Shown piece by piece: positions 18,709 to 27,913 of a DNA stretch of 64,000 bases (position 1 is the first letter of the stretch; each line of letters opens with the position of its first letter). The notes beneath the pieces are model-generated. The model was not told the DNA's origin. It ran no database searches and saw only the letters and a list, made by a program, of their open reading frames with translations. The DNA is taken from the NCBI RefSeq assembly GCF_000621565.1, contig NZ_KK211305.1, positions 134,937-198,936 of the forward strand, written 5' to 3'. Source of the DNA: Butyrivibrio sp. LB2008 (GTDB lineage: Bacteria; Bacillota; Clostridia; Lachnospirales; Lachnospiraceae). A program made the translations under genes and the position numbers.

Positions 18709-19659
18709 ATGCAGAAAAAATCAGTAAGTTTCATAATTCCATGCTACAGATCCGAGAACACACTTGGTGAAGTGGTGGATGAAATTGTAGATACAATGAA
18801 GGATTCCGATGAGTACACATATGAGATCGTGCTTGTAAATGACGGATCACCCGACAATACGTGGGGAACTATCAGTGAGATTGCTAAGAAACATTCCGAT
18901 ATCGTTACCGGAATCAATTTTGCCAAGAATTTCGGTCAGCACGCAGCGCTCATGGCAGGCCTTAATGCTGCGAAGGGTGATTATGTCGTATGTCTTGACG
19001 ATGACGGACAGACACCCGCGGGTGAAGTATTTAAGCTCCTTAATGCACTCAGAGACGGCGCGGATGCCGTATATGCAAGATATGCGCACAAGCAGCACAA
19101 CGGCTTTAGAAATTTTGGAACCGCAATGAATGAGTGGATGGCGGAAGTTATGCTTGGTAAGCCCAAGGAACTCTATGTTTCCAGCTATTTCGGAGTGAGA
19201 AGATTTGTTGTTAACGAGATGATCAAGTACGATAGCTCTTTTCCCTATGTTATCGGCCTTGTGCTCAGAACAACGAGCAATGTTGTAAATGTTGATGTCA
19301 ATCACAGAAAAAGAGAAGTCGGACAGAGCGGATATAATCTCGGAAAGCTCTTTATGCTTTGGATAAACGGCTTTACTGCGTTTAGTATCAAACCGCTCAG
19401 ACTTGCGACTATGGTCGGATTTCTTTTGTCTGTAGCCGGATTTTTGTTCGGTATTTATACGATCATTTTGAAATTTGTTTATCCGTATGCATCAAATTAT
19501 AAAGGATATTATGCTCTTATGTCCGCATTGGTATTTATCGGCGGAATGATACTTTTCATGCTTGGAATGGTGGGAGAGTATGTCGGAAGGACATACATTG
19601 CGCAGAACAAGAATCCTCAATATGTAATTCGAGAGACGACACGAGATGATAAAGAGTAA
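18709..19659 (+). CDS. gtrB: GtrB-like polyprenyl-phosphate glycosyltransferase
   Basis: The 316-residue protein has a GT2 catalytic domain of the dolichol-phosphate mannosyltransferase group (IIPCYRSENTL, LVNDGSPDNTW, CLDDDGQTP) and two C-terminal membrane helices at about residues 228-255 and 263-290. GtrB-like enzymes load one sugar on undecaprenyl phosphate on the cytoplasmic face. With GtrA at 14683, WecE, a GNAT acetyltransferase and GT-C-like proteins it completes a three-step decoration system. The stop overlaps the next start by 14 bases. Family is firm; the sugar is inferred to be Fuc4NAc. Confidence 0.85.
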   Translation: MQKKSVSFIIPCYRSENTLGEVVDEIVDTMKDSDEYTYEIVLVNDGSPDNTWGTISEIAKKHSDIVTGINFAKNFGQHAALMAGLNAAKGDYVVCLDDDGQTPAGEVFKLLNALRDGADAVYARYAHKQHNGFRNFGTAMNEWMAEVMLGKPKELYVSSYFGVRRFVVNEMIKYDSSFPYVIGLVLRTTSNVVNVDVNHRKREVGQSGYNLGKLFMLWINGFTAFSIKPLRLATMVGFLLSVAGFLFGIYTIILKFVYPYASNYKGYYALMSALVFIGGMILFMLGMVGEYVGRTYIAQNKNPQYVIRETTRDDKE

Positions 19660-21313
19660 CTTGGGGTTAGATCAAGATAATAACAAAAAACAAAACGTAT
19701 TAGCCTGGCTTATGTCAGGCTTATTTGGCATTTTATCGGGTGTTTTTCTGGTATTTGGCTATCAGCTTGAAAAATATGACAATGTAAACTTTAAAGACGC
19801 CGGAACCTTTGCATTTGTTCTGTGCCTTGCGCTCATTCTTACGATAGATGTCAGGTATGTCTGGAAAAATTATGACGCCGCAAGACATGGGAAGAAGCTC
19901 TTTGGTTTTATAACTTTAAAAGAGGCGGCTGAGCCTGCAGAAGATAAGAATTTTATGTTTAGGGCCTGGGCTGTTATGGCGGTTCTAAATACGATTGTCA
20001 TACTTGCCGAGTATCCGGGATTTTTTGTCTATGATGCGCAGGAGGAACTAAATGAGGTTCTGACAAGAAGCTTTACAACGCATCATCCTCTTTTGCATGT
20101 GCTTCTTTTGGGCGGCACGATAGCATTCTTTCATAAACTCACGGCGGATTGGAACCTGGGAATATTTGTATATACTTTTTTCCAGATGCTCGTGATCACG
20201 CTTATTCTTGCATATGTCATGGACTATATGAGAAAAAAAGGAATCGGAAAGCGCTCGCTTATCGCATGGATCCTGTACTACGGTATCTTTCCCGTTATTG
20301 TCATGTACAATCTCTGTTCGAGCAAAGACGGTCTTTTCACCGCTTTTTTACTGTATGTGACATTGTCGCTTGTTAAGCTTGTCGAGGACAAAAAAGCCTT
20401 TTTAAAGAGCAGGTTCTGCATCATAAGCTTTATTGCGGCAGCTGTTCTCATGCCTTTATTCAGACACAACGGCTTTTATGCTTATCTTGTATTTTTACCT
20501 TTTGCATTTATATATTTCAGAAAAGAGCTAACAAAGAAACTTTCGATTATTCTTGTCATCCCCGTGGTGGCATATATTGTTATAAATGCAGCTCTTTCGG
20601 CAGCCTTTTCCACAAAAGGAACAGATCATCAGGAGATGCTCACGGTGCCGATAATGCAGATGGCAAGGGTATATACCTATGAAAGAGACTCTGTATCTCC
20701 TGAGGATATTGAGCTTCTTAAAGCTTATATTCCTGAGGAGAATCTGGCAAATTACACGCCACGCGTCTCAGACCTTGTAAAATTCGGCTTCAACAACGAA
20801 TTATATGAAAAGAACAGCGGCGACTTCCTTAAGCTTTGGGCAAGGCTCGGAGTCGGACATCCCGCCACATATCTTAACGCATGGCTTCTAACTTCGTACG
20901 GATACTGGTATCCGCCGGCTCTTATCAATGTGTATAAGGGGACTACGGTATTTACGTTTACCTATACTGACAGTTCTTATTTTGGTTATGAAGTGGAACA
21001 GCCCGGAAAGCGTGCCAGCTTTATTCCTGCGATAGACAAGCTGTACAGATACATATCCATAGGAACCTTCCATAAGGACGCACCGGTATTGGCACTTTTG
21101 TTTTCGCCCGGATTTTGTATGCTCCTGTATCTTTTTGTCATGTTGTACCGCTTATCAAAAGCAAGGTTTGGCGGTGTTCTGCCTTTTATGCCGATAATAC
21201 TGACATGGATGACAGTTTTGCTGGGGCCCACATACCTTGTCAGATACGTGGCTATACTGTGGTATGCCCTTCCTATATTGTTTGTGGCACAGCCGGGTAC
21301 TGCGCGTTCATAG
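19646..21313 (+). CDS. Polytopic membrane protein, DUF6020/GT-C-like
   Basis: The 555-residue protein has ~12 membrane helices and an extracytoplasmic stretch near residues 310-450. The loop after the third or fourth helix reads YPGFFVYDAQEEL, an aromatic/acidic motif that fits a GT39-like catalytic loop and the DUF6020 family as I remember it. It overlaps gtrB by 14 bases, which suggests translational coupling and a role with the lipid-linked sugar system. Alternatives are a polymerase or a protein with no transferase activity. Confidence 0.65.
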   Translation: MIKSNLGLDQDNNKKQNVLAWLMSGLFGILSGVFLVFGYQLEKYDNVNFKDAGTFAFVLCLALILTIDVRYVWKNYDAARHGKKLFGFITLKEAAEPAEDKNFMFRAWAVMAVLNTIVILAEYPGFFVYDAQEELNEVLTRSFTTHHPLLHVLLLGGTIAFFHKLTADWNLGIFVYTFFQMLVITLILAYVMDYMRKKGIGKRSLIAWILYYGIFPVIVMYNLCSSKDGLFTAFLLYVTLSLVKLVEDKKAFLKSRFCIISFIAAAVLMPLFRHNGFYAYLVFLPFAFIYFRKELTKKLSIILVIPVVAYIVINAALSAAFSTKGTDHQEMLTVPIMQMARVYTYERDSVSPEDIELLKAYIPEENLANYTPRVSDLVKFGFNNELYEKNSGDFLKLWARLGVGHPATYLNAWLLTSYGYWYPPALINVYKGTTVFTFTYTDSSYFGYEVEQPGKRASFIPAIDKLYRYISIGTFHKDAPVLALLFSPGFCMLLYLFVMLYRLSKARFGGVLPFMPIILTWMTVLLGPTYLVRYVAILWYALPILFVAQPGTARS

Positions 21314-21324
21314 TGTGTGCATGT

Positions 21325-21353
21325 TTGATTAAGAGGGTTAGGTATGATAATAT
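21325..21353 (+). promoter_or_regulatory. Possible internal promoter before the ligase-like gene
   Basis: TTGATT (21325-21330) and TAATAT (21348-21353) are 17 bases apart in a short AT-rich gap; an overlapping TATGAT is also present. The predicted transcript would begin near 21360, too close to the GTG at 21367 for a normal leader, but suitable for ATG 21400. The boxes are imperfect and the gap is short, so confidence is low. Confidence 0.3.
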
Positions 21354-21366
21354 TTAACTTGGCTTA

Positions 21367-24018
21367 GTGCCTAACAAAAGAGGGAAAAAACATACTTGTA
21401 TGAGAAAAATAGTTGACAGAAAAACAGCGTACAGAGCAGTACTACTCATATTTGCCTTATTGGCCGTTTTGAGTATCTGGCCTTGCCGCCTTTGGACTGA
21501 GGTTATGGAAACTTCCGCAGGCGGAACAAGGATGGAAGAGGATCTGGAAGTAAATCCGGATCATATATATACACAGAGATTTGTTGCAAGATATGACAGA
21601 TTGAATTCTGTGGATGTTTACATCTCTGAGATGGAGAAGGGAAGCTACATTGATATTACGATATGTGATCTTAACGAAAAAGAACTTGTTAAGACTGCGG
21701 TTGATACCGACGGAATGGCGATTCCGGGGTATGTAAGAGCTCCTCTTGAGTTAAACGTAGAAGTTGGAAAAGAGTATGTTCTTTGGATAAGGGGATGCAG
21801 GTCCAAGTTTTTCATAAATCTTGAGACGGTTCCCGACAATTCGGAATATATCGGAAGCATGTTTGAGAACGGTATTGAGATTCCGGGAATGCACGTAGCT
21901 GCAAGATATAATTACAGACTTCCGATATCGAAGAAAATCTCAGTTGTGATCATTGCCGCTATCGCTGCGGTTACCGCACTTTTATACGGGCTTATCGGAT
22001 TTTATTTTTCGAAACGTCCGGACAAAAACAATATCATTACTGTCGAAAAGTGTGTGAAATGTACAGCAAATCCGATAGCTGCGATTTTTTACATTACACT
22101 CATGATCATGGTATTTCCGCTTAAGATTTTTGATATAAGAGTTGCGGATATTATCTTTTATGAATTGGGACTTATTGTGGCAGCAGGTATAACCTTCTAT
22201 GCCATTAATCATAAAGCCGTAAAGAGTGAAGCAGGTATTTCATTTATCGACGGAATTGATGCCGGTGAAAAAGTGAGATACTTCTTTATCATGCTTTCAA
22301 TGGCAATGGCAATCTGGTATGGATGCGAATATATGAACGGTATGGCTGATATATTCCACACATTATCGGAGAGAAGAATGGTTATCTGTCTTGCGGTTAT
22401 GATCATTCTTACATTTACCGCAAAAGAAGCATTTAACGCGATAAATCTGGTATGGCTTGTTGTGTCAGGGGTAGCCGGTGTTTATTACTACAGGCAGAAT
22501 CTGTTCCCTGAGACGGAAAAAGAGTTTGACTTAAAGAATGCAGCCTTAAAATATGCTGTGATAATTGCTGTTTTGGGCGGATTTGTTGCTATAAATCTTA
22601 TAAAGCTCCTTGTAAATTACATTCAGGAGAAGCTTAATAAGAATATCCGTGTCAATGAAGAAAGAGCAAGCGTGTCCGCTTACGGAATATTGGGATATCT
22701 CTTGTTTGTTGTTCTTATCATCATGAAAAACAACAGATGGTGGGAAGTTGCACTTGCTGTCACATTTAGCTGTCTGTATATAAGAGGGCTTGTGTGGAAG
22801 GGAAGAAAAGACTGGCTCTACATTCTTTCGGGCGGTCTTATGCTCAACTTTGTTATCTCACTTGTGTACAGTCTTTTGCACAGATGCTTTGCGGGATATA
22901 CGAGCGGAAGATTTGGTTTCCTGTTCGGAACACAAACGGTAGCGGCAGAATATCTGACGGTGATCGGAGCGACTGCGGCAGTTCTTCTGGCAGTTAAGAT
23001 TGTTTCACTTCCTCAGAAAGCGGGAGTAAAAATACTTATTCAGACTTCATGGAAAGAGTTGCTGCTATTTGGATGGGTTTCGTCATATGCAATATTTACC
23101 GTTTCAAGAACGGCTTATCTTTCACTTTTTGTCTGTGTTTTCTGTATACTTATATACTATAGAAAGAAATTTATTAATATTCTGGCGTTGATGATCGTAT
23201 CCGTAGTTGTATGCTTTGCGCCTGCGTTTACTTTGCAGAGAATGGTTCCTGCAATAGTGGGAGATCCGGTATTACTGGAAGTTGACGATACCGATCCTTT
23301 TGTAAGAGGCGGAGCTGCTTGGGGAAGCCCCAACTATATGTGTGTTGAGCGTTTTGTCAATCTCTTTGCCGGTAAGATATTCGGACTTGATGTGGATACT
23401 TACAATTATCCGCATGATATAAAGAATTACGATCCCGAAACGGGACTTCCGTATTGTGATCTTTATGGTAATCCGATCGAGGAAGGCGGGGAAGAAAGCT
23501 ATGAAGAAGAGGAAACAACCGGAATGGCAGAGCCTGCAAATACCGATAATCTTCTTGCATCGGCGCAGTTTACACACGCAGAGGCTGTGATGCTCCTTGA
23601 TGCTTTGAATGACTACGTGGATGAGTCAAACAAATGGGATGTTATATCTAACGGCAGGATCACTATATATAAGACATATTTAAGTGAACTTAACATGATC
23701 GGACATGATGTACAGCCTACACTTCCAAACGGAGAAATAGCGCTTCATGCTCATAATGCATATCTGCAGGTTGCATACGACAGCGGAATTCCGGCAGGAG
23801 TCTTGTTTGCGGCATTTATTATAGGCGGTTTTGGCTGTGGAATCATCTTTTGCAAAAGAAATGAGAAGGTTCAGCCCCTTGCGCTTGTACCTTTTGCGAT
23901 AATAGTAGGCTTCATGGTTGCCGGAGTGAGTGAATGGGTATTCCAGTTCAGCAATCCCACAACTTTGGCACTTATGCTTTCAATCTTTCCTTTGATGCAG
24001 AATAACAAATCAAGATAA
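21367..24018 (+). CDS. O-antigen ligase/polymerase-like membrane protein with extracytoplasmic N-terminal domain
   Basis: The 883-residue protein has one N-terminal membrane helix, a soluble beta-rich domain (about residues 45-185), then ~12 helices. Near residue 794 it has HAHNAYLQVAYDSGIP, a motif typical of the Wzy_C family (O-antigen ligases such as WaaL and polymerases). An acidic Glu-rich stretch lies near residues 710-720 in the large outer loop. The longest frame starts with GTG 21367; ATG 21400 is at least as likely because an AGAGGG lies 5' of it and a possible promoter fits it better. The N-terminal domain is unusual for plain ligases and may bind acceptor. It could act as the polymerase or as the ligase of the first unit. 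Confidence 0.8.
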   Translation: MPNKRGKKHTCMRKIVDRKTAYRAVLLIFALLAVLSIWPCRLWTEVMETSAGGTRMEEDLEVNPDHIYTQRFVARYDRLNSVDVYISEMEKGSYIDITICDLNEKELVKTAVDTDGMAIPGYVRAPLELNVEVGKEYVLWIRGCRSKFFINLETVPDNSEYIGSMFENGIEIPGMHVAARYNYRLPISKKISVVIIAAIAAVTALLYGLIGFYFSKRPDKNNIITVEKCVKCTANPIAAIFYITLMIMVFPLKIFDIRVADIIFYELGLIVAAGITFYAINHKAVKSEAGISFIDGIDAGEKVRYFFIMLSMAMAIWYGCEYMNGMADIFHTLSERRMVICLAVMIILTFTAKEAFNAINLVWLVVSGVAGVYYYRQNLFPETEKEFDLKNAALKYAVIIAVLGGFVAINLIKLLVNYIQEKLNKNIRVNEERASVSAYGILGYLLFVVLIIMKNNRWWEVALAVTFSCLYIRGLVWKGRKDWLYILSGGLMLNFVISLVYSLLHRCFAGYTSGRFGFLFGTQTVAAEYLTVIGATAAVLLAVKIVSLPQKAGVKILIQTSWKELLLFGWVSSYAIFTVSRTAYLSLFVCVFCILIYYRKKFINILALMIVSVVVCFAPAFTLQRMVPAIVGDPVLLEVDDTDPFVRGGAAWGSPNYMCVERFVNLFAGKIFGLDVDTYNYPHDIKNYDPETGLPYCDLYGNPIEEGGEESYEEEETTGMAEPANTDNLLASAQFTHAEAVMLLDALNDYVDESNKWDVISNGRITIYKTYLSELNMIGHDVQPTLPNGEIALHAHNAYLQVAYDSGIPAGVLFAAFIIGGFGCGIIFCKRNEKVQPLALVPFAIIVGFMVAGVSEWVFQFSNPTTLALMLSIFPLMQNNKSR

Positions 24019-24024
24019 CAGAGA

Positions 24025-25983
24025 ATGGCTATGGATAAAAAGAAAAAAGAACCTTTCAATTTTCAAAAATTATATAGGCGTACGGGACTTATTATCTATG
24101 ATGTGATAAGTATAATTTTTGTCAGCTATATCGCGGTAATCATGAGAACGGATTACTTTAACGTTGACAGAGTTGAACCGCACTTTTTGACTGCTATAAG
24201 CGGGTATTTGCCTTTTAACATAGTAATTACTCTGATCATATTCTATGTGTTTAAGTTATATGACAGTTTGTGGGCATATGCAGGAGAGAGAGAACTGCAG
24301 AATCTTGTAATGGGATGTACCGTTTCAAGTGCCATCACCGGAATCGGAGTTCAGTTCTTTAAGGTTCCCGGCGAGGAACTTGCGGTTCCTATGAGTTATT
24401 ATTTCCTTTACACCTTTTTGCTAATAACTCTGATCTTCGCAAGCAGATTCTCATACAGGTTCTTACGCAGTGCAAAGCACCATGCGGAGAAGAATAAAAA
24501 TGCCAAAGCAGTAATGGTGATAGGAGCGGGCGAAGCTGCAAATATCATCATAAAAGATATTATCAAGAGCAATTACAATACAATGTCGATTAAATGTATC
24601 ATCGACGATGATTCTGACAAATGGGGCAAGTATATCCAGGGAATCAGAGTTGTCGGCGGAAGAGACAGGATCGTTGAATGCGCTGATCTCTATGATATCG
24701 ATGAGATCATTGTTGCGATGCCTTCTGTTTCAAGACAGGAGCTTAAGAAGATTCTTGATATTTGTAAGAATACACACTGTAAGATGCGTGCACTTCCCGG
24801 AATGTACCAGCTTGTAAACGGTGAGGTGAATGTATCAAGACTTCGTGATGTTGAAGTAGAAGACCTTTTGGGAAGAGAACCCATTGCGGTTGATATTGAT
24901 TCAATAGCAGGTTATGTCAGAGGCAAGACTGTCATGGTAACGGGCGGCGGCGGCTCCATCGGATCGGAGCTCTGCAGACAGGTTGCCGGACATAAGCCTA
25001 AGAGACTCATAATAGTAGATATATATGAGAACAACGCTTATGACATTCAGCAGGAGCTCAAGACAAAGTATCCCGAGCTCGACCTTGTTGTCCTGATCGC
25101 ATCTGTAAGAAATACGCTCAGGATCAATATGATATTTGAAAAGTATAAGCCTGAGATCGTATACCATGCGGCTGCGCACAAGCACGTACCTCTTATGGAG
25201 GACAGCCCGAATGAAGCTATCAAGAATAACGTATTCGGAACCTGGAAGACGGCTATGGCGGCAGCTACGAACGGTACAGAGAAGTTTGTTATGATCTCGA
25301 CGGACAAGGCTGTTAATCCCACAAACGTTATGGGGGCAAGTAAGCGAATCTGCGAGATGATCGTACAGACTATGAATAAGCACTACAATACTGAGTTTGT
25401 GGCTGTAAGATTCGGAAACGTACTTGGTTCAAACGGTTCGGTTATACCTCTTTTTAAGAAGCAGATTGCGGCAGGCGGTCCTGTGACCGTTACCGATCCT
25501 AATATCATCAGATATTTTATGACAATCTCTGAGGCAGTTTCTCTGGTACTTCAGGCAGGAGCCTTTGCGAAGGGCGGAGAGATATTTGTCCTTGATATGG
25601 GTGAGCCTGTCAAGATACTTGATCTTGCCGAGAACCTTATAAAGCTTTCCGGCTATAAGGTTGGAGAGGATATCAGAATTGAGTTCACGGGACTTCGGCC
25701 GGGTGAGAAGCTCTATGAAGAGATGCTCATGGATGAAGAAGGGCTTCAGGATACCGAAAACAAGATGATCCATATCGGAAAGCCAATCGAGCTTGACGAA
25801 GCCAAATTTTTCTCAGAACTCGAAAGACTTAATGTTGCGGCAAAAGAAGAATCACCCGAGATAAGAACTCTTGTAAAAGAGATTGTTACTACATATCATC
25901 CTGCCAATAATGAGGCGGATAAGACAGAAGAGCATAAGGAAATGCTCAAACAACTTGCAGAAAAAATCAACACGGAGGAATGA
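24025..25983 (+). CDS. PglF/CapD-type UDP-GlcNAc 4,6-dehydratase, membrane anchored
   Basis: This 652-residue protein has four N-terminal membrane helices (about residues 12-145), a Rossmann-like domain with VIGAGEAA, and a C-terminal short-chain dehydrogenase domain opened by VTGGGGSIGSE near residue 310. The catalytic region reads STDKAVNP (residues 425-432), as in the CapD/PglF/WbpM group. These enzymes turn UDP-GlcNAc into the UDP-4-keto-6-deoxy sugar. The stop overlaps the next gene, a PglE-like transaminase that would use the keto sugar at once. Length is normal for long-form dehydratases. Confidence 0.9.
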   Translation: MAMDKKKKEPFNFQKLYRRTGLIIYDVISIIFVSYIAVIMRTDYFNVDRVEPHFLTAISGYLPFNIVITLIIFYVFKLYDSLWAYAGERELQNLVMGCTVSSAITGIGVQFFKVPGEELAVPMSYYFLYTFLLITLIFASRFSYRFLRSAKHHAEKNKNAKAVMVIGAGEAANIIIKDIIKSNYNTMSIKCIIDDDSDKWGKYIQGIRVVGGRDRIVECADLYDIDEIIVAMPSVSRQELKKILDICKNTHCKMRALPGMYQLVNGEVNVSRLRDVEVEDLLGREPIAVDIDSIAGYVRGKTVMVTGGGGSIGSELCRQVAGHKPKRLIIVDIYENNAYDIQQELKTKYPELDLVVLIASVRNTLRINMIFEKYKPEIVYHAAAHKHVPLMEDSPNEAIKNNVFGTWKTAMAAATNGTEKFVMISTDKAVNPTNVMGASKRICEMIVQTMNKHYNTEFVAVRFGNVLGSNGSVIPLFKKQIAAGGPVTVTDPNIIRYFMTISEAVSLVLQAGAFAKGGEIFVLDMGEPVKILDLAENLIKLSGYKVGEDIRIEFTGLRPGEKLYEEMLMDEEGLQDTENKMIHIGKPIELDEAKFFSELERLNVAAKEESPEIRTLVKEIVTTYHPANNEADKTEEHKEMLKQLAEKINTEE

Positions 25984-25985
25984 TC

Positions 25986-27257
25986 GTGGATATTAAACCT
26001 TTTGAGAAAAAAATTTGGCTTTCATCTCCCACAATGCACGGCGATGAGATCGCATACGTGCAGGAAGCATATGAAACCAACTGGATGTCTACTGTCGGAG
26101 AGAATATCAATCAGACAGAAAAACTTATATGTGAAAAAATAGGATGCAAGGACGCCGTTGCGCTTTCTTCCGGAACAGCAGCACTTCATCTTGCCATAAA
26201 ACTTGCAGGAGAAAGACTTTATGGTCAGCCAAGACCGGGACACGGAACACTTGAAGGAAAGAAAGTATTCTGTTCGGATGTTACATTTGATGCTACTGTA
26301 AATCCCGTTGCCTATGAGGGCGGAGAAGCAGTATTTATCGATACCGAAGAAGATACCTGGAACATGGATCCCGAAGCTTTGGAAAGAGCTTTTGAGATAT
26401 ATCCCGATGTTAAACTTGTAGTTGTAGCACATCTCTACGGAACTCCCGGAAAGATGGACGGAATCCAGAGAATCTGCCGTGCACACGATGCGCTTATTGT
26501 TGAGGATGCGGCTGAATCTCTCGGCGCAACATACAAGGGAAAGCAGACGGGACTTTTTGGTGATTACAGCATTATTTCTTTTAACGGAAACAAGATAATC
26601 ACAGGTTCTGCAGGAGGAATGTTCCTCACAAACAGTACAGAAGATGCTCATAAGGTGCGCAAGTGGTCAACTCAGTCAAGAGAGGATGCGCCCTGGTATC
26701 AGCATGAGGAGATCGGTTACAACTACAGAATGAGTAATGTTATTGCCGGTGTTGTAAGAGGACAGATTCCTTATCTTGAAGAGCATATCGCTCAGAAAAA
26801 AGCGATATACATGCGTTACAAGGAAGGCCTCAAGGGACTTCCCGTAAAGATGAATCCGTATGATAAAAAGAACAGTGAGCCAAACTTCTGGCTTTCATGC
26901 ATGATCATAGATGAAGATGCAATGTGCAAGCAGGTTCGAAGCGATAAAGACGTGCTCTATACACCCGAGCCAGGAAAGACCTGCCCGACAGAGATCCTTG
27001 GAGCAATTGCAGCAAATAATGCAGAGGGTCGTCCTATCTGGAAGCCTATGCACATGCAGCCAATCTACAGATCTAATGCATTTATCACAAAGTTTGGTAA
27101 CGGAAGAGCCCGCAGCAATGCGTATATTGAAGAGGAAGGCTTCATTGATGTCGGAGCAGACATTTTCAACAGAGGCTTATGCCTTCCAAGTGACAACAAG
27201 ATGACCAAAGATCAGCAGGATATGATCATTGAGATCATCAGAAGATGCTTTGATTAA
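25986..27257 (+). CDS. PglE-like UDP-4-amino-sugar transaminase
   Basis: A DegT/DnrJ/EryC1 PLP enzyme of ~423 residues. WLSSPTMHGDE opens it, SSGTAALHLAIKLA binds cofactor phosphate, VEDAAESLGATYKG gives the PLP-ring Asp, and FNGNKIITGSAGGM holds the PLP Lys, as in PglE and related UDP-4-keto-6-deoxy-GlcNAc transaminases. GTG 25986 is chosen over ATG 25980 because GGAGG (25974-25978) is seven bases from the GTG but touches the ATG. It follows the dehydratase with overlap and makes the UDP-4-amino-4,6-dideoxy-GlcNAc needed for bacillosamine-type sugars. Confidence 0.88.
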   Translation: MDIKPFEKKIWLSSPTMHGDEIAYVQEAYETNWMSTVGENINQTEKLICEKIGCKDAVALSSGTAALHLAIKLAGERLYGQPRPGHGTLEGKKVFCSDVTFDATVNPVAYEGGEAVFIDTEEDTWNMDPEALERAFEIYPDVKLVVVAHLYGTPGKMDGIQRICRAHDALIVEDAAESLGATYKGKQTGLFGDYSIISFNGNKIITGSAGGMFLTNSTEDAHKVRKWSTQSREDAPWYQHEEIGYNYRMSNVIAGVVRGQIPYLEEHIAQKKAIYMRYKEGLKGLPVKMNPYDKKNSEPNFWLSCMIIDEDAMCKQVRSDKDVLYTPEPGKTCPTEILGAIAANNAEGRPIWKPMHMQPIYRSNAFITKFGNGRARSNAYIEEEGFIDVGADIFNRGLCLPSDNKMTKDQQDMIIEIIRRCFD

Positions 27258-27288
27258 GAATGCTTGAATACAACACTTTTCGGAGTAG

Positions 27289-27909
27289 ATGATGATATAT
27301 TCGAAATTTATTAAGAGATTGATTGATATAATACTGTCCTTATTGGTGCTTGTGCCGTTTTGCTGGTTGTATCTCATACTTGCGATACTTGTGAGAGTTA
27401 AGCTCGGAAGTCCTGTGATCTTCAAACAGCCAAGACCGGGGAAAGACGGAAAAGTTTTTAATCTATACAAGTTCAGGACAATGACTGATGCGAAGGATGA
27501 AAACGGAAATCTTCTTCCGGATGAGGACAGACTTCCCGAGTTTGGCAAAAAACTCAGAGCGACCAGTCTTGATGAACTTCCCGAGTTTATCAACATTCTT
27601 AAGGGCGATATGAGTTTTATAGGTCCCAGACCTCTTTTGGTAAAATATCTTCCTCTTTACAACGAGGAGCAGAGACACAGACATGACGTAAGACCGGGAC
27701 TCACGGGATGGGCACAGGTCAACGGAAGGAACCTCCTTAGCTGGGAGGACAGATTTGAAAAGGATGTTTACTACGCAAGGAATATCTCTTTTCTTTTCGA
27801 TCTCAAGATATTTTTTATGACCATAGCGGTCGTGTTCAAACATGATGATATAAACAGTGCTACGGATGCCACAATGGAGGCTTTTACCGGCACAAAACCA
27901 AAGGAGTAA
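27289..27909 (+). CDS. PglC-like initiating sugar-phosphate transferase
   Basis: The 206-residue protein is a short bacterial sugar transferase: one N-terminal hydrophobic hairpin (about residues 12-35), then a cytoplasmic domain with YKFRTMTD, SLDELPEF, GPRPLLVKYL and RPGLTGWAQVNGRN. Such enzymes place a sugar-1-phosphate on undecaprenyl phosphate and so start glycan synthesis. Small size and neighbourhood (PglF- and PglE-like upstream, PglA-like downstream) point to the PglC type using a bacillosamine-like UDP-sugar. ATG 27292 is an alternative start with better spacing to GGAG (27282-27285). Confidence 0.9.
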   Translation: MMIYSKFIKRLIDIILSLLVLVPFCWLYLILAILVRVKLGSPVIFKQPRPGKDGKVFNLYKFRTMTDAKDENGNLLPDEDRLPEFGKKLRATSLDELPEFINILKGDMSFIGPRPLLVKYLPLYNEEQRHRHDVRPGLTGWAQVNGRNLLSWEDRFEKDVYYARNISFLFDLKIFFMTIAVVFKHDDINSATDATMEAFTGTKPKE

Positions 27910-27913
27910 CAAA

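Noticed and set aside
26022..26651. - strand open frame (~209 codons) opposite the PglE-like gene
   Set aside because: Antisense of a conserved transaminase; Cys/Ser/Phe-rich nonsense composition and no start context.
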